A stretch of DNA of 64,000 bases from positions 1-64,000 of the forward strand of contig NZ_CABVQC010000038.1 of the NCBI RefSeq assembly GCF_902499175.1. Reading direction: 5' to 3'. Origin of the DNA: Burkholderia aenigmatica (GTDB taxonomy: Bacteria > Pseudomonadota > Gammaproteobacteria > Burkholderiales > Burkholderiaceae). A program made the translations under genes and the position numbers. A model generated the notes under the pieces. The model was not told the origin of the DNA and made no database searches. It was given only the letters and a program-made list of their open reading frames with translations. Below, piece after piece: positions 51,349 to 60,412 of the stretch (within the stretch, counting starts at the first letter, position 1; each line of letters starts with the position of its first letter).

Positions 51349-53592
51349 ATGATCGATCTGGTATTGCCGCGGTCGGCGCGTTTCGCCGGCCGCGTATTGG
51401 TCGCCATCGTGCTGGCCGCGCCGCTCGTCGCGCATGCGCTACCGAGCTACGACGAAGTGCGCCGCAACTGGCGCAGCTCGGACTGGGTGCTGCTCGCGCG
51501 CGACGGCACGCCGCTGCAGCGCACGCGAGTCGACCTCACCGAACGGCGCGGCGACTGGGTGTCGCTCGCCGACGTGTCGCCCGCATTTCGCGAAGCGATC
51601 GTCGTGTCCGAAGACAAGCGCTTCTATGAACACAGCGGCGTCGACTGGCGCGGCATCGCCGGCGCCGCGTGGGGCAACCTGTGGAACGAGCGCACGCGCG
51701 GCGCATCGACCGTCACGATGCAGCTCGCCGGGCTGCTCAGCGATTCGCCGCGCCGGTCGGGCCAGCGCTCGCTGCCGCAGAAGGCGTCGCAGGCGGTCAA
51801 CGCGCTGCTGCTCGAACGCGGCTGGCGCAAGGACCAGGTGCTCGAGGCGTACCTGAACCTCGTGCCGTTCCGCGGCGAGACGATCGGCCTCGCCGCGTTG
51901 TCGCAGGTGCTGTTCGGCAAGGCGCCATCGGGCCTCGACGCACGCGAAGCCGCGATCGCGGCCGCGCTCGTACGCGCGCCGAACGCAACGCCCGCGAAAG
52001 TCGCCGAGCGCGCGTGCCGGATCCTGCGCGACATGCATGCCGAGCAGGCCTGCGCATCGCTCGACGGCTACGTGCAACTTGTCACCGCGCGTCCCGCCAG
52101 CGCCGCGCGCGACGACGGCGCCGCCCTCGCCCCGCACTTCGCGCGACGCATCGCGGCCGAGGTCCGGCCAACGGCCGGCGCGCAGGTGCGCACGACGCTC
52201 GATGCGCCGCTGCAGCGCTTCGCGCGCGACACGCTGGTGCGCGCGCTGACCGAACTCAACGCGCCCGCGCACCGGCGCAACGTGCAGGACGGCGCGGTCG
52301 TCGTGATCGACAACGCGACCGGCGAGATTCGCGCGTGGGTCGGATCGTCGGGCGCGCTGTCGAGCGCCCGCGACGTGGACGCCGTGCTCGCGCCACGTCA
52401 GGCCGGCTCGACGCTCAAGCCGTTCCTGTATGCGCAGGCGATCGACGAGAAACGGCTGACGGCCGCGTCACTGCTCGACGATGCGCCGATCAACCTCGCC
52501 GCCGGCGGCGGCCTGTACATTCCGCAGAACTACGACAAGGACTTCAAGGGCTGGGTGAGCGTGCGCAGCGCGCTCGGCGGCTCGCTGAACGTGCCGGCCG
52601 TGCGCACGCTCGTGCTCGTCACGCCGCACCGCTTCGCGCGCACGCTGACCGCGCTCGGCCTGCCGCTCGCGCAGGAAGGCGACTACTACGGCTTCAGCCT
52701 CGCGCTCGGCAGTGCGGACGTCACGCTGCTGTCGCTGACCAACGCGTACCGCGCGCTCGCGAACGGCGGCATTGCGCGCAAGGTCATCGACGTGCCAGCG
52801 CCGGCTCCGGCAGCCGGCGCGTCCGCCGCGTCGCCCGCCCGCGCCGCCGACGGTACACGCGTGTTCAGCGAGGCGGCCAGCTTCGTCGTCACCGACATCC
52901 TGTCCGACAACAACGCGCGTGTGCGCACGTTCGGCTTCGACAATCCGCTCGCGACGCGCTTCTTCTCGGCGGTCAAGACCGGTACGAGCAAGGACATGCG
53001 CGACAACTGGACGGTCGGTTTCACGTCGCGCTATACGGTCGGCGTGTGGGTCGGCAATGCGGACGGTTCGCCGATGTGGGACGTGTCGGGTGTCACGGGT
53101 GCGTCGCCGGTGTGGTCGGCGGTCGTCGGCTACCTGCACCGCGACCAGCCGAGCCGTGCGCCACGCGCGCCGGCCGGGGTCGAGACGCGCCGCATCACGT
53201 TCGAACGCGATATCGAACCGTCACGCAACGAGTGGTTCATCGCGGGAACGGCGGTCGACACGATCCGGCTCGCCGCCCCCGTCACGCCGGGCAAGGACGG
53301 CGCACGCGCGCCGCTGACGATCGGCACGCCGACCGACGGCACGATCTTCGCGATCGATCCGGACATTCCACCGAAGAACCAGCGGATCTGGTTCGAGCGT
53401 TCGGCCGGGCGCGCCACGAAGTTTGCGTGGCGGCTCGACGACAAGGTGATCGGGCATGCCGATCGCATCGCGTGGCTGCCGTGGCCGGGCCGGCACCGGC
53501 TCGAACTCGTCGACGCGCGCGGCAATGTCGCCGATGCGATCAGCTTCGAGGTGCGCGGCGCGTTCGCAAAGGCGGCCGTGCGCAAGCCCTGA
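51349..53592 (+). CDS. pbpC: Penicillin-binding protein 1C
   Basis: A 747-residue bifunctional murein synthase anchored by an N-terminal helix (RVLVAIVLAAPLVAHALPSY). The glycosyltransferase domain has its catalytic Glu at 88 (VVSEDKRFYEHSGVDWRG) and GASTVTMQLAGLL. The transpeptidase domain has the serine motif STLK (Ser354, in AGSTLKPFLYAQ), the SLN motif in GGSLNVPAVRTL and KTGTS at 543-547. The C-terminal BiPBP_C domain (about 660-747) distinguishes PBP1C from PBP1A. The start is ATG 51349, three bases after an in-frame GTG; spacing from GAG favours the ATG. The gene is coupled to the macroglobulin. Confidence 0.93.
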   Translation: MIDLVLPRSARFAGRVLVAIVLAAPLVAHALPSYDEVRRNWRSSDWVLLARDGTPLQRTRVDLTERRGDWVSLADVSPAFREAIVVSEDKRFYEHSGVDWRGIAGAAWGNLWNERTRGASTVTMQLAGLLSDSPRRSGQRSLPQKASQAVNALLLERGWRKDQVLEAYLNLVPFRGETIGLAALSQVLFGKAPSGLDAREAAIAAALVRAPNATPAKVAERACRILRDMHAEQACASLDGYVQLVTARPASAARDDGAALAPHFARRIAAEVRPTAGAQVRTTLDAPLQRFARDTLVRALTELNAPAHRRNVQDGAVVVIDNATGEIRAWVGSSGALSSARDVDAVLAPRQAGSTLKPFLYAQAIDEKRLTAASLLDDAPINLAAGGGLYIPQNYDKDFKGWVSVRSALGGSLNVPAVRTLVLVTPHRFARTLTALGLPLAQEGDYYGFSLALGSADVTLLSLTNAYRALANGGIARKVIDVPAPAPAAGASAASPARAADGTRVFSEAASFVVTDILSDNNARVRTFGFDNPLATRFFSAVKTGTSKDMRDNWTVGFTSRYTVGVWVGNADGSPMWDVSGVTGASPVWSAVVGYLHRDQPSRAPRAPAGVETRRITFERDIEPSRNEWFIAGTAVDTIRLAAPVTPGKDGARAPLTIGTPTDGTIFAIDPDIPPKNQRIWFERSAGRATKFAWRLDDKVIGHADRIAWLPWPGRHRLELVDARGNVADAISFEVRGAFAKAAVRKP

Positions 53593-53615
53593 GCGCTTGA
53601 GTGGGTGAGCCGGCC

Positions 53616-54248
53616 TTACTCGCCGGCCGCGTTCGTGTTCGCCTTCGGCGACTGCGGTTGCGCGGAGAAGTCGAGTGCCGGCGCGGTCGAGATCGCCGCC
53701 TCGTTCGCGACGCCGAAGTTCGGGCGCGGCTGGTAGCCGAAGATCTTCGCGATCACGACGCCCGGGAACTGGCGGATCTGCACGTTGTAGTGCTGCACCG
53801 TCTTGATGTAGCGGCCGCGCGCGACCGCGATGCGGTTTTCCGTGCCTTCGAGCTGGGTCTGCAGGTCGCGGAACGCTTCGCTCGCCTTCAGCTCCGGGTA
53901 GCGCTCGGACACCACCATCAGCCGGCTCAGCGCACCCGACAGCTCGCCCTGCCGCTGGTCGAACGCCGCGAGCGCGGCCGGATCCTTTGCCATCTCCGGC
54001 GTCATTTGCACGCTGCCCACCCGCGCACGGGCCGACGCCACCTCGGTCAGCACGCGCTCCTCGTGCGACGCGTAGCCCTTCACCGACGCGGCGAGGTTCG
54101 GCACGAGGTCGGCGCGGCGCTGGTACTGGTTCAGCACTTCGGACCACGCGGCATTGATGTTCTCGTCGGACGACTGGATCGCGTTATAACCGCACCCCGC
54201 GAGCGGAGCCAGCACGCAGCACACAAGCAGGATTCGAAACCATTTCAT
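53616..54248 (-). CDS. LemA family lipoprotein
   Basis: A 210-residue protein. A lipoprotein signal (ILLVCCVLAPLAGC, lipidated Cys at 19) is followed by the long helical LemA fold: INAAWSEVLNQYQRRADLVP, NLAASVKGYASHEERVLTEV and YIKTVQHYNVQIRQFPGVVI with AKIFGYQPRPNF. LemA proteins are of unknown biochemical role. The Ala/Asn-rich tail is unstructured. Here it follows the TPM-domain membrane protein gene by 80 bp on the same strand. LemA and TPM genes are commonly paired in bacteria, which suggests a shared envelope function. Confidence 0.9.
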   Translation of the reverse strand: MKWFRILLVCCVLAPLAGCGYNAIQSSDENINAAWSEVLNQYQRRADLVPNLAASVKGYASHEERVLTEVASARARVGSVQMTPEMAKDPAALAAFDQRQGELSGALSRLMVVSERYPELKASEAFRDLQTQLEGTENRIAVARGRYIKTVQHYNVQIRQFPGVVIAKIFGYQPRPNFGVANEAAISTAPALDFSAQPQSPKANTNAAGE

Positions 54249-54328
54249 GGTGGATGTTTCCGGTTGAACGCTCCGGGTGGAGCCGTAGGTGAAAAGAAAC
54301 GAGCGAGCGGCCACGCTGCGCGCGGTGG

Positions 54329-55756
54329 CTACCAGCGGCCCGATGCACCGCCGCCACCGCTCGAACCGCCATCGCCGCGGAACGAATCGGCGCTCGAGCG
54401 CGACCGGGAGCCGGACGAGGAAGACGACGAAGACGAGCCGATGCCCATCAACTTCGCCCAGATCACGGCGAGCACGCACAGCACGCCGAAGATGCCGGAC
54501 AGCACTTCCTCGACCGAATAATCCATCTCGCGCCCGATCGCGACGATCATGAACAGCGTCCCGCCCACGATCGCCGTGTATTTGCGCACGCGCGCCGACA
54601 GGAACAGGTTGATCCCGAGCAGGCACGGCGCGACACCGGCCGCCGCCGGGACGAACAACGCGGCGCCCAGCATGGCTTCGAGATTGCCGTTGAAGATTGT
54701 GCCGACCGGCAGCATCACGATCGGTACGACGGCCGCCACGAGCCAGGCGGCCAGCAGCGCCACCCGGCGGCGCAACTGGCGCCACTGCGCGACCACGCCC
54801 AGCACGACGTTGGCCACCCCGAGCAGGAACCAGAACCGCACCCCGCCCGTATTCGCATGTTTCCGCACCGGCAGGCCGTTCGGCTGATACTGTTCGCCGC
54901 CGGCCCGTGCGTCACGAGGCGGTGCGTTCGTGGCATCCGCCGTGGTCGCCGTGGCCGTTTCGTATGCGTCGTCGCGCCCGCCGGGCGCCGTCGCGGGTGC
55001 CGCCGGCTCAGGCGTGGCGACGTCTGCCGGCATCATTTCGTGTGCCAGCGCGTCCACCGCATCGCTGATGCCGCCTTCAACACGGTTCTCGCGGAAAGCC
55101 GGCACGATCCGCTCACGGATGATCCGGCCCGCGACGATGTCCGGAATCGTGCCTTCGAGCCCGTAGCCGACTTCGATCCGCACGGCATGGTCGTTGAGCG
55201 CGGCGACGAGCAACAGGCCGTTGTTGACCTCGGCCTTGCCGAGCTTCCATTGATCGAATACGGTGGTCGCGAACTGCTCGATCGTCGATTGCCCGGTCGA
55301 CCCGACCAGCAGGATCGCGATCTGCACGCCAAGCCGTTGTTCGAGCGCCGCGAGGCGGTCGGTCAGCTCGGATGCGCAGGCGGCGCTCAGCACGCCCGTG
55401 GTGTCCGTCACGCGGCCTTTGAGTGGCGGTGCGGCTTCAGGCTTTGCGGCGACCGGATAGGCCGCTGCGGCAGCCACGTGCGTGCACGCCGACTGGGCCG
55501 GGGTGAAAGGCGGGGTGGCCGACGACGCCACGACGGCGTTGCTGCCGTCTTCGGTTGTCGCGGCAATGGCCGCGCCGCCGAACAGCACGACCGCGCCCGT
55601 CAGCAAGGCCGTGGCCTTCCAGAAGCCGGGCCTGCGGGCCTCCCCCTTCGTGCTGCGTGTGGGCGGAATGCCGTTTCGGGTCGTGCCTGCCCACGCTGCC
55701 GGATCGCCCTCGCCACCCGGCAGGCGCGGCCGGCCCGTCAGTCGTTTCAAGTTCAT
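54329..55756 (-). CDS. TPM domain membrane protein (YgcG-like)
   Basis: A 475-residue protein. After a basic cytoplasmic N terminus and a membrane helix (ATALLTGAVVLFGGAAIAAT) comes a TPM domain (about 115-250) with GVLSAACASELTDRLAALEQ, VFDQWKLGKAEVNNGLLLVA and IEVGYGLEGTIPDIVAGRII. A linker, four or more C-terminal membrane helices and a Ser-rich tail ending GGSSGGGGASGRW complete it, as in the YgcG family. The TPM domain is a phosphatase in some plant proteins, unproven in bacteria. The N-terminal extension before the helix is longer than usual and has a weak ribosome site, so the start may be internal. It is paired with LemA downstream. Confidence 0.87.
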   Translation of the reverse strand: MNLKRLTGRPRLPGGEGDPAAWAGTTRNGIPPTRSTKGEARRPGFWKATALLTGAVVLFGGAAIAATTEDGSNAVVASSATPPFTPAQSACTHVAAAAAYPVAAKPEAAPPLKGRVTDTTGVLSAACASELTDRLAALEQRLGVQIAILLVGSTGQSTIEQFATTVFDQWKLGKAEVNNGLLLVAALNDHAVRIEVGYGLEGTIPDIVAGRIIRERIVPAFRENRVEGGISDAVDALAHEMMPADVATPEPAAPATAPGGRDDAYETATATTADATNAPPRDARAGGEQYQPNGLPVRKHANTGGVRFWFLLGVANVVLGVVAQWRQLRRRVALLAAWLVAAVVPIVMLPVGTIFNGNLEAMLGAALFVPAAAGVAPCLLGINLFLSARVRKYTAIVGGTLFMIVAIGREMDYSVEEVLSGIFGVLCVLAVIWAKLMGIGSSSSSSSSGSRSRSSADSFRGDGGSSGGGGASGRW

Positions 55757-56077
55757 GTCGGAAACGGCGCGCCGGCTCCATCGGGAGCGGCGCGTTCTCT
55801 CGTCGTTTTTAATCGTCCCGCAGCATAACCAATTGCGAAGGGAACTGAAAGGTTTCCGGCCGGCTTCCGGACCTCGTCATTTCAATCTGTCGTCGTATCG
55901 CCCCGATGCCGGCAAAGCCGTGCAGCGCATGACACGCTCGACGGCAGGCCGCCCCGGCCACAAGCGGGCCAAACGGGCGAACCCGGCGAGCAGCCACCCG
56001 ATTCGGGACCTAGAATGTGAACGGCACCACCTCTCCGGCGCCCACCGGTTGCCCCACTCTCCTCAAGGCCAGCGACC
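55757..56077. other. Intergenic region between divergent TPM and lipoprotein genes
   Basis: No gene is supported in 321 bases. The sequence TCGTTTTTAATCGTCCCGC at about 55800-55818 is the most AT-rich point and probably holds the promoter of the TPM/LemA operon. Otherwise I see nothing. Confidence 0.35.
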
Positions 56078-56767
56078 ATGAACATTCACCCCCGCCGTTT
56101 CATCCGCCCCGCGCTGGGCACGCTCTGCATCGCCATCCTCGCGACGCTTCAGGCGTGCAACGGCGATGCCTGCTTCGGCGTGGATGTCTGTTTCAACAAC
56201 AACACGCAGACCGTCGCGCTCTCGGGCACGGCCGCGACAGGCGACGCGCTCGCCAGCGCGCAGGTGGCGGTCAACTGCGTGACGGGTTCGGCGACGACGC
56301 TGACGGACGGCGGCGGCAACTATCAGGTGACGGTCAATGCCGTGCTGCCGTGCGCGATCACCGTGACGTCGGGCGGCACGAGCCTGCATTCGCTCGCGTA
56401 CGCGGGCGGCACGTTCAATACGACGCCTGAGACCGAGCTGATGCTGGTCTATCTCGCCGCCCAACTCGGCACGGACACGGCCACACTGATCGGCAATTTC
56501 CAGGGGAATTCGCGCTACCAGCAGGCGATGAACAATGCGAACACCGTACAGGCCGCACAATCGGCCGTGGTGACGAATCTGCAGCAGCGCTATTCGGTCA
56601 CGCTCGCGGCGCCGGCATTCCTGACCACGTCGTTCACGGTCGGGCAACCGGGCGTCGACAGCGACCTCGTCGCACTCGCGAAAGCCGGTGCGATCGACTC
56701 GAACGGGATGCCGGATCCGGTGGCCGTTTCGCTGCTGGCGCAGGCCGGCGCGGCACATCCGCTGTAA
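56078..56767 (+). CDS. Secreted lipoprotein with Ig-like/carboxypeptidase-regulatory fold
   Basis: A 229-residue protein. The signal IRPALGTLCIAILATLQAC ends in a lipobox Cys at 27. The mature N terminus is Cys-rich (NGDACFGVDVCFNNN). The segment VALSGTAATGDALASAQVAV followed by TLTDGGGNYQVTVNAVLPC matches the carboxypeptidase-regulatory-like beta fold often seen in Burkholderia surface lipoproteins. The C-terminal half is helical with no recognised domain. The start is ATG 56078. It is a single gene; the partner and function are unknown. Confidence 0.7.
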   Translation: MNIHPRRFIRPALGTLCIAILATLQACNGDACFGVDVCFNNNTQTVALSGTAATGDALASAQVAVNCVTGSATTLTDGGGNYQVTVNAVLPCAITVTSGGTSLHSLAYAGGTFNTTPETELMLVYLAAQLGTDTATLIGNFQGNSRYQQAMNNANTVQAAQSAVVTNLQQRYSVTLAAPAFLTTSFTVGQPGVDSDLVALAKAGAIDSNGMPDPVAVSLLAQAGAAHPL

Positions 56768-56806
56768 GCGGCCGGCGGCGGAAAGAAGATCGCCCGGGAT
56801 CGGGCG

Positions 56807-57349
56807 TCAGGCGCGCGTTTCGGGCTCGCCGTCGGCCAGCAGCGCCCACCGTTCGTGGTCGCGCCATTCGCCGCCGATGCGCAGATAGCGCGGCGAAAAC
56901 CCCTCTTTCGTGAAACCGAGCCGCCGAACCAGCGCAATCGACGCGTGGTTGCCGGGCTGGATGTTCGCTTCGAGCCGATGCAGCCCGAGTTCGCCGAACG
57001 CGACGCCGATCGCCGCGCGCAGCGCCTCGGTCATCAGCCCCTTGCCGCTGAACGCCACCATCCCGTAGTACCCGAGATACGCGCTCTGGAACACGCCGCC
57101 GACGATCTCGTTGAGGTTCACCACGCCGACCACCGCCCCGGACGTGCGCTCGCGCGCGACGAGGCCGACGTTCGGCCCCGTCAGGCAGCGGGCGAACCAC
57201 TGGTCGAATCCCGCCGGGTCGGTGAACGAGTCGACCCACGGCAGATGGTGGCTCCGGCTCGCGCGGTTGGCGGCGATCAGATCGGCGGCGTCGGTTCGGG
57301 CGACACGGTTCAGCAGGATCGGGGGCATGGGTCGGTCGACGGGCGGCAC
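56807..57349 (-). CDS. GNAT N-acetyltransferase (RimJ/RimL-like)
   Basis: A 180-residue acetyltransferase with the GNAT core: VGVVNLNEIVGGVFQSAYLG, the acetyl-CoA region GMVAFSGKGLMTEALRAAI and the closing LEANIQPGNHASIALVRRLG. It is related to enzymes acetylating ribosomal protein N termini, but many relatives modify small molecules. The start is taken as GTG 57349, because GGGGAGG lies at ideal spacing and the codon follows directly on the stop of the Bcr-type MFS gene; an ATG at 57328 lacks a ribosome site. The two genes are thus translationally coupled, hinting at a joint resistance role. Confidence 0.85.
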   Translation of the reverse strand: MPPVDRPMPPILLNRVARTDAADLIAANRASRSHHLPWVDSFTDPAGFDQWFARCLTGPNVGLVARERTSGAVVGVVNLNEIVGGVFQSAYLGYYGMVAFSGKGLMTEALRAAIGVAFGELGLHRLEANIQPGNHASIALVRRLGFTKEGFSPRYLRIGGEWRDHERWALLADGEPETRA

Positions 57350-58603
57350 TTACGCAGCCTCCCCGCTCCCGCACACGACGGACGCGGCCTGGGCCTGCTG
57401 CTGCGACAGGTACCGCAGCAGCTTGGTGACCATCCACACGACGATGCACGACAGCGCGACGAAGAACACCGCGAGCGGCGTCAGGACATGGATCGACACG
57501 AAACCGGCCAGCCCCATCATCGCGGACGACACGAGCAGCAGTGCGCAGCCGAGGATCGCGCTCGTCAGGCCGGCGATATGCGGAAACAGCGAATTCCCCT
57601 TGGCCATCAGCGTCGGGTACATCGCGCCCGCGCAGAAGCCCATCACGAGCACCGGCGTCGCGAGCGTCCAGACGCGCAGCCCGACTGTGAGCGCCAGCAC
57701 CAGCATCGCCACCGAGGCCCCCGCCATCACGCGCGCGCCGATGCGCAGACGTTGCTCGGCGCTCGGCAGCCCGCGCCCGTGAATGCGGTTCGACAGGCCG
57801 CCGAGGAAATACATCAGCCCGATCCCGAGCGCGAGATAGCCGAAGAAGGTCGGCGGCTTGTGCAGCGTGGTCTGCACCATGAACGGCCCGACGATGTTGA
57901 ACACGAGCAGGATGCTGTAACACAGCCCCTGCGCCAGGAAGCAGCTCTGGAACACCGGGCTCGCCAGCACCTTGCCCGCGTTCGTCATCAGCGTGCGCGG
58001 CTCGAGATGCACCGGTTTCGGCAAGGTTTCGCGGTAACGCCACAGCAGCGCCCACATCGCCAGCGAGTACACCAGCAGGAACACGAGGCACGCGCGCCAG
58101 CCGAACCATTCCTGCAGGTGCGCGCCGATCACCGGCGCGATGATCGGCGCGAGCCCCCATGCGATCGACATGTACGTGAACGCGTGCATCAGCGCCTGGC
58201 CGGAGAACGAATCGGTGATGATCGCCTTCGCGAGCAGGTTGGTGGTCGCGATTCCGAAGCCCTGCAGGCAGCGCGCCAGCACGAACGTCTCCAGGTTCTG
58301 CGCGCCGAGCGACAGCAGGCAGCCGATCGTGTAGATCACGAGCCCGAACGCGAGCACGCGCTTGCGGCCGTAAGCGTCGGCGATCGGGCCGAAGATGAGC
58401 TGGCCGAGCGCGTAGGCCGCCATGTAGCCGGACACGCTCGACTGGATCGCCTGCGGCGTGGTCGCGAACGAACGTGCCATGTCGGGCAGCGCGGGGACGT
58501 AGATGTCGATCGCGAGCTGGCCGGCGGACGCGAACAGGCAGATCAGGAACAGCAGGAAACGCGGCGAGTTCGACTCGCGCGCGGGAGTGAGCGTGGCGTT
58601 CAT
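57350..58603 (-). CDS. Bcr/CflA family multidrug MFS exporter
   Basis: A 417-residue, 12-helix drug:H+ antiporter. The family pattern is clear: AIDIYVPALPDMARSFATTP, then SVSGYMAAYALGQLIFGPIA with DAYGRKRVLAFGL, and CLQGFGIATTNLLAKAIITD. Helix 5 has SIAWGLAPIIAPVIGAHLQE. Bcr-type pumps export bicyclomycin, sulfonamides, chloramphenicol or small peptides; the substrate here is not known. The start is ATG 58603. It is followed without a gap by a GNAT acetyltransferase gene, so export and acetylation may act on one compound. Confidence 0.9.
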   Translation of the reverse strand: MNATLTPARESNSPRFLLFLICLFASAGQLAIDIYVPALPDMARSFATTPQAIQSSVSGYMAAYALGQLIFGPIADAYGRKRVLAFGLVIYTIGCLLSLGAQNLETFVLARCLQGFGIATTNLLAKAIITDSFSGQALMHAFTYMSIAWGLAPIIAPVIGAHLQEWFGWRACLVFLLVYSLAMWALLWRYRETLPKPVHLEPRTLMTNAGKVLASPVFQSCFLAQGLCYSILLVFNIVGPFMVQTTLHKPPTFFGYLALGIGLMYFLGGLSNRIHGRGLPSAEQRLRIGARVMAGASVAMLVLALTVGLRVWTLATPVLVMGFCAGAMYPTLMAKGNSLFPHIAGLTSAILGCALLLVSSAMMGLAGFVSIHVLTPLAVFFVALSCIVVWMVTKLLRYLSQQQAQAASVVCGSGEAA

Positions 58604-59092
58604 GACGGCTGGGAAGGAGGTCGGACAGCAGTGACGCAGCCGCGCGATGTTCGAACTGCGAACACGCGTGCGTCGTGACGAATATCGTATTGTGCCTGTT
58701 GTCCGGTCGCGCAGCCGGATTCCCCTGGCGTGGACGAGGTTGAATGCCGATTGCGGCCTGCCCGGAAATCCGCTATCGGCGTGGCGTCCGCCGCTTGAAT
58801 CCTGACTTGAGCCGGCACCCGATGGCCCTCCGGCACGTCGCGCTCGCCAACGCACGCGCGATGCCGATGCCGCACCCGGTCGGGTTCGCGATGGCGCCGT
58901 GGGCGATATTCCCGTCATCGCGACGGCACGCCCGCTGGCACATTCGGCAGCGCCAGCAACACCGGCCGCGCGTGGGCCGGAAATCGAGGCCTGGCGTGTT
59001 TCGCGCCTTCCGCCTTCCGCCTTCCGCACCGTAACCGCCGGCACGCGCCGGCGGTTTTTCATGACCAAACGTCGATCAGCACCGACTCGCAA
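58604..59092. other. Intergenic region ending in a plus-strand intrinsic terminator
   Basis: No convincing protein gene lies in these 489 bases. Open frames at 58744-59034 and 58899-59108 give Arg/Pro-rich products without family traits. A typical intrinsic terminator on the plus strand at 59033-59059 implies that some plus-strand transcript ends here, although neither flanking gene is on that strand. It could be a small RNA or the remains of a lost gene. Confidence 0.4.
59033..59059 (+). terminator. Plus-strand intrinsic terminator without an evident gene
   Basis: AACCGCCGGC (59033-59042), an ACGC loop and GCCGGCGGTT (59047-59056) form a perfect 10-bp stem, followed by three further T (TTTTT from 59055). 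On the minus strand the stem, though also downstream of the solute-binding gene stop at 59093, is followed by ACGG, so the strong direction is plus. Confidence 0.65.
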
Positions 59093-59989
59093 TCAATACT
59101 GCGCCTGATCCGTCGGATTCCTGAACAGCTGCTTCATCTCCACCGACAGCGGATAGTTGAGGCTCACGCCCTTCGGCGGAATCGGCTGTGTGAACCACTG
59201 GTTGTAGAGCTTCTCGGCCGCACCCGACGTCTGCATCTTCGCGATCACGCCATCGACGACATGCTTGAACGCCGGATCGTCCCTGCGCATCATGCACGCG
59301 TAGTTCTCGTGGACGAGCGGCGTGCCCGTCACCGTGTACGCACCCGGGTTGCGATCCTTCGCGATCTCGCCGTACAGCAGCGGCTCGTCCATCACGAACG
59401 CCACCGCGCGCCCGGTCGTGACGTTCATGAACGCTTCGGCGTGATCCTTGGCGCTGATGATCGTCATGTTCATCGCCTTCTCTTCGTTGAGCTTGCGCAG
59501 CAGGCGCTCGTCCGACGTGCCGGCCGTCGTCGCGACCGTCTTGCCCGCCAGGTCCGCGAAATCCTTCACGCCCGAATCCTTGCGCGTGCTGAAGCGGATG
59601 CCATACAGAAAAATACTGTTCGAGAACGCGGCCTGCTTCTGCCGTTCGAGCGTGTTCGTCGTCGATCCGCATTCGAAATCGATCGTCCCGTTCTGCAGCA
59701 GCGGAATCCGGTTCTGCGACGTGATCGGGATTTCCTTCACCGCGAGATTCGGCAGGTTCAGTTCCGTCTTCAACTGGTCGATGACGCGCGACGCGATGTC
59801 GCGCGAATAGCCGATGTTCTTCTGCTGGTTGTCCGAATACGAGAACGGCACCGACGATTCGCGAATGCCCAGCGACACGACGCCCGTGTCCTTGATCTTC
59901 TTCAGCGTGCCGGTAAGTGCCTGCGCGTGCGCGGTACCCGCCAGCGCACAGGACAGCGCAACGGCCAGCCAGCGTAAGCGGCGATCCAT
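59093..59989 (-). CDS. Glutamate/aspartate-type ABC solute-binding protein (orphan)
   Basis: A 298-residue periplasmic binding protein of family 3. The Sec signal (RRLRWLAVALSCALAGTAHA) is followed by GTLKKIKDTGVVSLGIRESS and VPFSYSDNQQKNIGYSRDIA. Then come NLAVKEIPITSQNRIPLLQN with GTIDFECGSTTNTLERQKQA and FADLAGKTVATTAGTSDERL, all hallmarks of GltI/AatJ-like acidic amino-acid binders. The start is ATG 59989 with AGGAGAAA before it. The gltJKL permease and ATPase genes, normally next to it, are absent on both sides, so it serves a transporter encoded elsewhere or has become a stand-alone receptor. Confidence 0.9.
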   Translation of the reverse strand: MDRRLRWLAVALSCALAGTAHAQALTGTLKKIKDTGVVSLGIRESSVPFSYSDNQQKNIGYSRDIASRVIDQLKTELNLPNLAVKEIPITSQNRIPLLQNGTIDFECGSTTNTLERQKQAAFSNSIFLYGIRFSTRKDSGVKDFADLAGKTVATTAGTSDERLLRKLNEEKAMNMTIISAKDHAEAFMNVTTGRAVAFVMDEPLLYGEIAKDRNPGAYTVTGTPLVHENYACMMRRDDPAFKHVVDGVIAKMQTSGAAEKLYNQWFTQPIPPKGVSLNYPLSVEMKQLFRNPTDQAQY

Positions 59990-60412
59990 GCTTTTCTCCT
60001 GACGAAACGTTGATCGAATCGCGATCGTACGCCCGACAAAATTCGCGTCGCATCAGGGAAAGCGTAAACAACCTTCCACCGTGGCCGCCCGTTGAAAGAC
60101 GTTTGCCGTGCCGCGCAAACCGGCCCGCGACGCAGGTTTCGCCCGACCGGCCACGCGTGGACTCGACCCCACCTTCTGTGCCACACGTTCCAAACGCGCG
60201 TTCATGCTGCAACGCACCAACGTAATCGTTTGCGCGCGCACAGGTTTTTCTCGTGAAACGTACTCAAGAAGCCGCCACGCCGGCCGTTACCCAGTGCATG
60301 GCGCGTCGCAGCAACCTTGCTGCCGCCGTCAGACAAAAAAAGACAAGGTCCGGGTCAGCCGGACCAGCGCCACCGCCGGCACGACGGTTATCTACGAGGA
60401 TCGAGTTTCAAC
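59990..60412. other. Intergenic region between divergent binding-protein and protease genes
   Basis: Nothing gene-like is seen in these 423 bases. GACAAAAAAAGACAAGG-like A-rich sequence near 60331-60350 and CAACGTAATCGTTTGCGCG near 60217-60235 are the lower-GC points where promoters may lie. The repeats CCACGCCGGCCG and CACCGCCGGCACG are too short to interpret. Confidence 0.35.

Noticed and set aside
45255..51407. A 2050-codon open frame on the minus strand, antisense to the macroglobulin gene
   Set aside because: It mirrors the real gene along its length and its product is Arg/His/Val-rich with no domain. Long antisense frames are expected opposite strongly biased high-GC codons.
58744..59034. 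A 96-codon plus-strand frame ending just before the orphan terminator
   Set aside because: Its position is tempting, but the product is Arg/Pro/His-rich without hydrophobic core or family traits, and codon use is unlike real genes here. A non-coding transcript is the better guess.
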